DNA of 31,781 nt from CAZHDI01 sp964531285 (GTDB taxonomy: Bacteria; Pseudomonadota; Alphaproteobacteria; JAJFIK01): NCBI GenBank assembly GCA_964531285.1, contig CAZHDI010000034.1, positions 1 to 31,781 of the forward strand, read 5' to 3'. Within the stretch, counting starts at the first letter, position 1. The number at the start of each line of letters is the position of its first letter. The position numbers and the translations under genes were made by a program. A model generated the notes under the pieces. The model did no database searches and was not told where the DNA came from. It worked only from the letters and a program-made list of their open reading frames with translations. This document shows positions 26,183 to 31,781 of the stretch, in pieces.

Positions 26183-26980
26183 TCAGGGAAGATTTTCCAA
26201 CGGCTCGACCACCGCGCCATACCCCGCATCGGACGGGATGCACAGCACCTTGGTGCCCTCCCGGTCCTCGATCCAGGGTTTGACCGTGACGATCCGTTCG
26301 GCCATGGCCCGCTCGAGGGCCTCCATCACCGATTGACTGCGGGCCAACTTCAAAAGGTTCATGCGCGTGGGGAAGATGATGGTCCAGGTGCCTTCGATCG
26401 CTTCGGCCAGCGCCCGGGCCGGATTGATCCAGATTGAATCCACCGACTCCGACCCGTCATGGCGCGCTTCATGGCTGGCCGGACTCATGGCCAGATAAAA
26501 ATGCGTGTCATAGCGCCGGGGCATCATGTCCGGCGTGATCCAATGGGCGTAGGGCACCAGCACATCGAGAGCCAGCATCAGATCATGCTCGGCGAGAAAG
26601 CCAGCGAAGGACCGCTTGCCGGTCTGGATCTCATCCCGCGCCGCGGTGAAATCGGCAATGCCCGCCGGATCGACAAGCCCCGCCTCGCCGCGCCGGCGCG
26701 CAAGCAGCACACCGCATTCCTCGAAGGCTTCGCGGATCGCGCCGACCCGCAGCGCCAGCCCGTCGTCATCAAGGCCCCGCTCGCCCTGGCACCGCTCCCG
26801 GAACGCCGGATCCCAGTCCCCGCCATCGAGCTTGCCCCCGGGAAACACCAGCGCGCCGGATGCAAAATCGATTTGATGATGGCGCACCACCATGAAGACC
26901 TGGACCCCCTCGGGACTGTCCCGCAGCAAAAGGATGGTTGCGGACGGCACGGCATCGGGGAGCGCGGACGGGTCTGACAT
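26183..26980 (-). CDS. Nudix hydrolase (NUDT19-like)
   Basis: A 265-residue pyrophosphohydrolase. The Nudix fold begins at SATILLLRD; LVFPGGKLD starts the Nudix box and REAFEECGVLL ends it. An insertion of some 30 residues between the two lies where the NUDT19/CoA-diphosphatase-like group also carries one. The Mg-binding glutamates are present. NUDT19 relatives hydrolyse CoA and acyl-CoA, so such a substrate is possible, but bacterial members are mostly uncharacterised. The start ATG (26978-26980) has GGAG about eleven bases upstream; a longer in-frame reading to 27040 lacks family similarity. Convergent with the AbrB-family gene, the two stop codons forming TGATCA. Confidence 0.88.
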   Translation of the reverse strand: MSDPSALPDAVPSATILLLRDSPEGVQVFMVVRHHQIDFASGALVFPGGKLDGGDWDPAFRERCQGERGLDDDGLALRVGAIREAFEECGVLLARRRGEAGLVDPAGIADFTAARDEIQTGKRSFAGFLAEHDLMLALDVLVPYAHWITPDMMPRRYDTHFYLAMSPASHEARHDGSESVDSIWINPARALAEAIEGTWTIIFPTRMNLLKLARSQSVMEALERAMAERIVTVKPWIEDREGTKVLCIPSDAGYGAVVEPLENLP

Positions 26981-27143
26981 GGGACGCTGAACTCCGTTTT
27001 TGTATGTGTTCCAGCCATCGAGAGTCGGTCGAGGGGGCACAAGCTTAGGCCGGGACGGCGGCGGGCGCCATGGCCGCCGTCACCTGGACGTGCGATTACC
27101 CACGCAATTGCCGCCTTGGGCCGACTCAGGCATTTCGGCGACC

Positions 27144-29068
27144 ATGGTGATCCTCGCCCATGACCAACCGGCAAACCGGCCCGATCCGCAGGCGCTCCTG
27201 CGGACGGTCTTCGGCCATGATGCGTTCCGCGGCCCCCAGCGCGGCATTGTCGATCATGTGACGGGCGGCGGCGATGCAATCGTTCTCATGCCGACGGGGG
27301 CCGGCAAATCGCTGTGCTATCAGGTTCCCGCCCTGCTCCGGCCGGGCACCGCTCTGATCGTCTCGCCCCTTGTCGCGTTGATGACCGCGCAGGCGGCGGA
27401 GCTAAAACTCAAGGGTGTGGCCGCCGCCGCTCTTCACGGCGATCTGCCGTCCGGTGAGGCGGAGATCATCGTTAACGACCTGCGCGGCGGCGCCCTCGAT
27501 CTTCTATACGTCGCGCCCGAGCGCGCCGCGTCCCCGGCGTTTCTCAGCATGCTGAAGGGCGTGCCCCTGGCGCTCATCGCGCTCGACGAGGCCCATTGCG
27601 TCTCTCAATGGGGGCATGATTTCCGGCCCGCCTACCAAAATCTCGGCACGCTGTTCGGTGGCTGGCCCGAAGTGCCGCGCCTTGCGCTGACCGGCACCGC
27701 CGATCACCGGACCCTCAACGATATCCGCCGCCATTTGTGGCTTGAGCGCGCCCGTCTGTTCCGGACCGGATTCGCCCGCCCCAATATCGCGCTCACCCTT
27801 CTCAAGGACTGCAACGACCGCGCGGACCGGCTGGCGGGGCTGGTCGAAGCTCAAGGGTCCCGCGCGTCGCTGATCTATTGCCGGACCCGCAAGGGGACCG
27901 AACGCGCGGCGGCCATGCTGAGCAAACGCGGTGTTCCGGCCACGGCCTATCATGCGGGTCTCGACGCAGCCGACCGCCGGGCCGCCGAGCGGCGGTTCAT
28001 GGACCGGCCGGGCGCGGTGATGGCCGCAACGGTGGCGTTCGGTATGGGGATGAACCGGCCCGATATTGGCCTCGTGGCCCATCTGGACATTCCCGACAGC
28101 CTGGAGGCCTACTGGCAGGAGGTCGGACGCGCGGGCCGGGACGGCGCGCCGGCACAAGCCGTGCTGGCTTACGGCGCCCATGAGATGCTGGCCTTGCGCC
28201 GCCGGGCCTTGACCACGGGCACCGCGCTTCTCGATGCCCATCCCGGCGCGGCCTCCCGCCTTGAAGCCATGGCCGCCTTTTGCGAAACCAGCGGCTGCCG
28301 CGCCCAGGCCATTCTGCGCTATTTCGGCGATACGCCAGGGTCTCCTTGCGGCCGGTGCGATCAATGCCTCGCGCCCGCCGAGTCCGTCGATGGACGCGAG
28401 CCGGTCGCCCTGATGCTGCGTACCCTGACCGATGCGCCGCGAGCGATGGGTGCGGCCCGCCTGATCGCGGCATTGTCCGGCCACGGACCGGCCCCCCTTT
28501 GGCGCTCGCTCTTGCGTCAGGCCATCGCGCGCGGCTTTATCGGCCCGTCGGGCCCGCAAACCTCGGCACTGTGCGTCACCCGTGCCGGCTTCGACCAAAT
28601 GGCCCGTCAGGGCGCCGTGCCGATCCAGCGCGACTGGACCGGTCCTGACGATCCCACCAGTACCTGCCCCACCNNNNNNNNNNNNNNNNNNNNNNNNNNN
28701 NNNNNNNNNNNNNNNNNNNNNNNNNNNNNNNNNNNNNNNNNNNNNNNNNNNNNNNNNNNNNNNNNNNNNNNNNGCCGATCCAGCGCGACTGGACCGGTCC
28801 TGACGATCCCACCAGTACCTGCCCCACCGGTGGCCCCCCCGCCGCGGCCCGGCCCGACACCGTGGCCCTGGCCGCCTTGCGCGCCGCACGGGAATCCCTC
28901 GCGCTCGAATATGGCGTCCCGGCGGCGCTGATCTGCCATGACCGGGCGCTCGAAGCCATGGCCCGGGCCCGTCCCGGCAGCCTCGACGCGCTTGATGTGG
29001 CGGCCGGCCTCGGGCGCAGCCGGACCGCGCGTTATGGCGCCGCCTTTCTCGACGCCCTCAGGTCCTGA
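27144..29068 (+). CDS. recQ: ATP-dependent DNA helicase RecQ, split by an artefactual assembly gap
   Basis: A 3'-5' DNA helicase for recombination and fork repair. From ATG 27144: Q-motif region FGHDAFRGPQ, Walker A PTGAGKS (Lys55), DEAH box (ALDEAHCVSQWGHDFRP), motif III TGTAD, motif VI EVGRAGRDG, then the RecQ zinc-binding segment with four Cys (FCETSGC and PCGRCDQC), a winged-helix region, and a C-terminal HRDC domain (28832-29065). The 100 N at 28674-28773 are flanked by an exact 55-bp duplication (28619-28673 and 28774-28828). Removing the N and one copy restores one uninterrupted frame of 589 residues, the normal family length. As written, the frame shifts by two and would be mistaken for a pseudogene or two genes. 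Confidence 0.93.
28619..28673. repeat. Left copy of a 55-bp exact duplication at the recQ assembly gap
   Basis: Bases 28619-28673 are identical to 28774-28828 on the other side of the N run. This is best read as the unmerged overlap of two contig ends. Confidence 0.97.
28674..28773. other. Assembly gap (100 N) inside recQ
   Basis: A run of exactly 100 undefined bases, the conventional length for a gap of unknown size. The flanking duplication indicates that nothing is missing. Confidence 0.98.
28774..28828. repeat. Right copy of the 55-bp exact duplication at the recQ assembly gap
   Basis: Identical to 28619-28673. After it the sequence continues in the frame that encodes the HRDC domain. 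Confidence 0.97.
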
Positions 29069-29160
29069 CGATGGGACCGCGCGATGCCCATGATCCGCGG
29101 GCCCCAGTATGATAGGTTCGGCCCGCGAACACCCTTGCCCTGACCGATGGATCTCGTCCC

Positions 29161-30018
29161 ATGCCCACGCCCCAGCTTCTGATGTGCCCGCCCGATCACT
29201 TCGCGGTCGTCTATGCCATCAATCCCTGGATGGACCCGGACGGCTGGGCCGCCCATGACAGCGAATACCACCACAATGCCGAAGGCCAGTGGCAGGCCCT
29301 GCACGACACCTTCGAACAGCTCGGCGCCGAGATCCGGATCGTTCCGCCCGGAGAAGGCTGGCCCGACATGGTGTTCACCGCGAATGCCGGGATCTGGCTC
29401 GACGGGCGGGTGCTGCTGGCCCGCTTCCGCTATCCCGAGCGCACCGGCGAAGAACCGCTGTTCGATGCCTATTTCCGCACCCTGATGGACGAAGGGCTCG
29501 TGCGCGAGGTTGGGTTCTTTCCCGAAGGCGTCATCCAGGAAGGCGAAGGCGACTGCCTGTGGGACGCCACGCGCGGGCTCTTCTGGTCCGGATACGGTCA
29601 GCGCTCGGAGGAAGCCGCGAGCACGGTCATCGCCGAATTTTTCGGCTGCGAAGTCGTGCCCCTGCATCTGGTGAACCCGCGCTATTATCATCTCGATGTG
29701 AGCATGTGCCCGCTGCCGTCGGGCCATATCATGGCGTGCTTGGAAGCCTTTAGCCCGGAGTCCGTCACCCGCCTGACGGAGCGCGCCGGCGCCGACTGGA
29801 TCATTCCGGTGTCCACGGAGGATGCCGACCGCATGGCGCTCAACGCCGTGGTGCTGGGCCAGACCATCGTGCTCAACGACTGTTCGGCGGATCTGGAGGC
29901 CCGGCTCACCGCCGTGGGCTACAGTGTCCGGCGGGTGCCCCTGCCGGCGTTCCTGAAATCCGGCGGCTCGGCCTGTTGCCTGTCCATGCGCCTCGATAAC
30001 AACGCCCCCGCCAGCTAA
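29161..30018 (+). CDS. Arginine-deiminase-superfamily hydrolase (dimethylargininase or ArgZ-type arginine dihydrolase)
   Basis: A 285-residue soluble guanidine-modifying enzyme. The N-terminus LLMCPPDHFAVVYAINPWM, the WPDMVFTANAG motif with Asp69, GEGDCLW, the catalytic His177 in YYHLDVSMCPL, and the nucleophile in SGGSACCLSM (Cys273 by motif position) are all present, so the active site is complete. Superfamily members hydrolyse methylarginine (DDAH) or arginine to citrulline or ornithine. The N-terminal MCPPDHF/INPWM signature is also found in the cyanobacterial arginine dihydrolase ArgZ/AgrE, so conversion of arginine to ornithine and ammonia is a real alternative to DDAH. No arginine operon surrounds it. 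The start ATG lacks a clear ribosome site. It is probably independent of recQ, which ends 92 bp upstream. Confidence 0.88.
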   Translation: MPTPQLLMCPPDHFAVVYAINPWMDPDGWAAHDSEYHHNAEGQWQALHDTFEQLGAEIRIVPPGEGWPDMVFTANAGIWLDGRVLLARFRYPERTGEEPLFDAYFRTLMDEGLVREVGFFPEGVIQEGEGDCLWDATRGLFWSGYGQRSEEAASTVIAEFFGCEVVPLHLVNPRYYHLDVSMCPLPSGHIMACLEAFSPESVTRLTERAGADWIIPVSTEDADRMALNAVVLGQTIVLNDCSADLEARLTAVGYSVRRVPLPAFLKSGGSACCLSMRLDNNAPAS

Positions 30019-30112
30019 CGGGACACCCGGCTAACCGAACGCCCGGCTTGGCGATCCGCTCGGAATGGCCGATCATGGCGCATTGAGAGCAGCAAACCAT
30101 GAGGGATCGTCC

Positions 30113-31315
30113 ATGCTGGAAGGGCTGAAAGTCGTTGAAATGGCCACCTATATCGCCGCCCCCTCAGCGGGCGGCATGATGGCCGACTGGGGCGCGAGCG
30201 TGATCAAGATCGAGTCCGTCGCGGGCGATCCGATCCGCGATTTCTTCAACTCGCTCGGCCGGGCCCAGGACGACAACCCCGTTTTCACGCTGGACAATCG
30301 CGGCAAGAAGGACATCGCCCTCGACATCGCGACGCCGGAGGGCGCGGACATCGTCCGCAAGCTGCTGGAAGACGCCGATGTGTTCCTGACCAATCTGCGC
30401 CCAGGGAGTTTAACGCGCGCCGGGCTCGATTGGGACGCGCTCCATGCGCTCAACCCGCGCCTCGTCTATGCCAGCGTCACCGGCTATGGGCTCGAAGGCG
30501 CGGAAGCCGACCGGCCGGGCTTTGATATGGCCGCGTTCTGGTGCCGCTCGGGCATGGCGCGGCTGTTCGCGCCCAAGGGCGAGGATCCGGTGCCGATCCG
30601 CACCGCCGTCGGCGATCATGTCACGGGGCAGGCCACCGTGGCCGGCATTCTGGCCGCGCTTTACGAACGTCAGTCCACGGGCAAAGGCCGTCTGGTGGAA
30701 ACCAGCCTTCTGCGCAGCGGCATCTACGCGCTGGGCTCGGACATGGCGATCCAGTTGCGCCTGGGCCGGGTCGCCTCGACGCGCGCCCGCGCCGATGCCG
30801 TCCAGCCCCTGAACAATTTCTTTTTGACCAAGGACGGCACCTGGATCTGTTTCATCCCGCGCCAGGGCAATAAGGAATGGGCGAATTTCGCCAAGGCCAT
30901 GGGCAAGCCCGATTGGATCGAGGATGCGCGCTTTGCCAATACCAAAGCCCGGCGCGACAACGGCCCCGAACTCGTCGGGCTCGTGGATGAGGTGATCGGC
31001 TCACGGACCTTGGCGGACTGGGGCCCGGTGCTCGACGAGTACGGTCTTGTCTGGGCGCCGGTCCAGACGGCCGCCCAGGTCGCCGCCGATCCTCAGGCCC
31101 ATGCCGCCGGCGCCTTCGCCGAAATCGCCGATGCGGACGGCGGTGAGCCCTATCCGACCCCGGCCGCGCCGGTGCGCTTCCACGGCGCCGATGACGGCCC
31201 CAAGGGCCCAGCCCCGGCCCATGGCGAGCACACCCGCGATGTTCTCGCCGCGCTGGGCTATGACGCCGGCACGATCGACGATCTCGCCGCCAAGGGGATC
31301 GTGAAACTGGGCTGA
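30113..31315 (+). CDS. Class III (family III) CoA transferase, CaiB/BaiF type
   Basis: A 400-residue acyl-CoA:carboxylate CoA-transferase of the formyl-CoA transferase/CaiB family, working as an interlocked dimer. The N-terminus MLEGLKVVEMATYIAAPSAG, ADWGASVIKIE, LTNLRPGSLTRAGLD and ASVTGYG are family landmarks. The catalytic aspartate is Asp138 in RPGFDMAAFW. The small domain follows (GTWICF, then KPDWIEDARFAN), and the C-terminus is normal. The start ATG 30113 was chosen because GAGGG lies seven bases upstream and homology begins right there; a longer in-frame reading from 30065 is not supported. The substrate acid cannot be deduced, and neighbours do not help. Confidence 0.93.
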   Translation: MLEGLKVVEMATYIAAPSAGGMMADWGASVIKIESVAGDPIRDFFNSLGRAQDDNPVFTLDNRGKKDIALDIATPEGADIVRKLLEDADVFLTNLRPGSLTRAGLDWDALHALNPRLVYASVTGYGLEGAEADRPGFDMAAFWCRSGMARLFAPKGEDPVPIRTAVGDHVTGQATVAGILAALYERQSTGKGRLVETSLLRSGIYALGSDMAIQLRLGRVASTRARADAVQPLNNFFLTKDGTWICFIPRQGNKEWANFAKAMGKPDWIEDARFANTKARRDNGPELVGLVDEVIGSRTLADWGPVLDEYGLVWAPVQTAAQVAADPQAHAAGAFAEIADADGGEPYPTPAAPVRFHGADDGPKGPAPAHGEHTRDVLAALGYDAGTIDDLAAKGIVKLG

Positions 31316-31599
31316 GCCCCGATCGAACCTTCCCTCACTATCGTCATGCCGGACACGCGCAGCGCCGATCCGGCATCCGGGGGCGCCAAGTTCGGTTTGC
31401 CAAGAGCAAAGGGGCGTTCGCGCCGCGCGCGAACCGATGGCACGCTGGCGCTGGACCGCCCCCCAAATTTCGCGCGCCGCGCTGACGCGCGGCGCATGAA
31501 AAGGGTAAAAGGGTAAGCAGCCCTGAGCCCGCTTCATGCGAGCATTGGTCCCAAGGACCAAGCGGAGCGGAAGCCATCAATGGCTTGGGCAAAGGGTAA
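31316..31599. repeat. Intergenic patch with five inverted repeats, one of the alphaproteobacterial palindromic type
   Basis: No gene was seen. Inverted repeats: ATGCCGGA/TCCGGCAT (31346-31353 and 31369-31376), GTTCGCGC/GCGCGAAC (31416-31434), GCGCCGCG/CGCGGCGC (31474-31495), TTGGTCC/GGACCAA (31545-31561) and AAGCCAT/ATGGCTT (31571-31586). All are perfect. None is followed by a T-tract, so simple intrinsic terminators are not evident, although the patch lies between two convergent genes. The first resembles the GTCATGCCGGA...TCCGGCATCC palindromes scattered through many alphaproteobacterial genomes. Confidence 0.7.
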
Positions 31600-31781
31600 T
31601 TAAAGCGTTCTCGCAAAACGAAAGCCGATGTTGTCGTTCCTGAGGTCGGCTTGGAACCAGAGGCGGAAGGCAGAGCGCAGGAACCGTGAAGTGAGGAACC
31701 AGGACCCGCCGCGCAAAACGCGGGAAAATGATTCGCTCCGTGTCAAGCCCTCGGACCCGGGGCCATCGCCGGAGTCGTCGT
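31600..31781 (-). CDS. Formylglycine-generating-enzyme-like protein (FGE-sulfatase domain), C-terminal end only
   Basis: The last 60 codons of a minus-strand gene entering from the right edge. The visible residues include VLRGGSW, then LRSAFRLWFQADLRND and the ending NIGFRFARTL before TAA (31600-31602). The RGGSW box and the IGFR ending are the hallmarks of the FGE-sulfatase (SUMF1-like, C-type-lectin-like) fold found in formylglycine-generating enzymes, EgtB/OvoA-type proteins and serine/threonine-kinase-associated proteins. With only the C-terminus, enzymatic activity cannot be judged. Confidence 0.85.
   Translation of the reverse strand, partial: DDSGDGPGSEGLTRSESFSRVLRGGSWFLTSRFLRSAFRLWFQADLRNDNIGFRFARTL

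Noticed and set aside
28674..29068. recQ as a frameshifted pseudogene
   Set aside because: The shift is explained entirely by the false gap and its 55-bp duplicated flanks. All helicase motifs and the HRDC domain are intact after collapse.
1..31781. Insertion sequences, prophage genes, tRNA/rRNA genes or CRISPR arrays
   Set aside because: No transposase, integrase or phage-like protein, no tRNA-like cloverleaf and no regularly spaced repeats were recognised.

Overview
The window is a GC-rich, densely coded piece of a Gram-negative genome, most likely an alphaproteobacterium. The grounds are the split-type transhydrogenase membrane subunit beside pntB, a CHCC zinc-finger protein of the NDUFS6 type, a short NAD kinase, a NUDT19-like Nudix protein, GTG starts with GGAGG-type ribosome sites, and a palindrome of the ATGCCGGA...TCCGGCAT type in the last intergenic region. 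The taxonomic call is inference; no rRNA or tRNA gene was found. Two runs of N (24651-24660 and 28674-28773) show that this is a scaffolded draft or metagenome-assembled sequence. Both runs break real genes (nadK and recQ).

Left part (1-6793, all minus strand): the 5' part of pntB, pntAB, a Sel1-repeat lipoprotein, a CHCC zinc-finger protein, and a two-gene RND efflux operon (adaptor, then pump) without an outer-membrane factor. A Rho-independent terminator at 6994-7027 separates this part from the next.

Central part (7072-22108): about 15 kb that reads as one surface module. It holds a secreted protein of unknown function divergent from a CHASE2-sensor adenylate cyclase. Convergent with the cyclase is a three-gene operon running tpsB (FhaC/ShlB-type outer-membrane transporter), tpsA (1984-residue haemagglutinin-like exoprotein), then a TPR-CHAT lipoprotein with an intact caspase-like His/Cys dyad. 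The CHAT gene starts inside the end of tpsA on three tandem ATG codons. A TetR-family regulator lies just upstream on the same strand. My working model, which is inference, is a secreted adhesin with its own outer-membrane lipidated protease and a cAMP-signalling sensor. It is the best candidate here for an undescribed system.

Right part (22653-31781): glycerol kinase (minus), divergent from NAD kinase and an AbrB-family membrane protein that lacks a normal start codon for its N-terminus. Then come a Nudix hydrolase (minus), a RecQ helicase artificially split by an assembly gap flanked by an exact 55-bp duplication, an arginine-deiminase-superfamily hydrolase, a class III CoA transferase, an intergenic patch with five inverted repeats, and the C-terminal end of a formylglycine-generating-enzyme-like protein running off the right edge.
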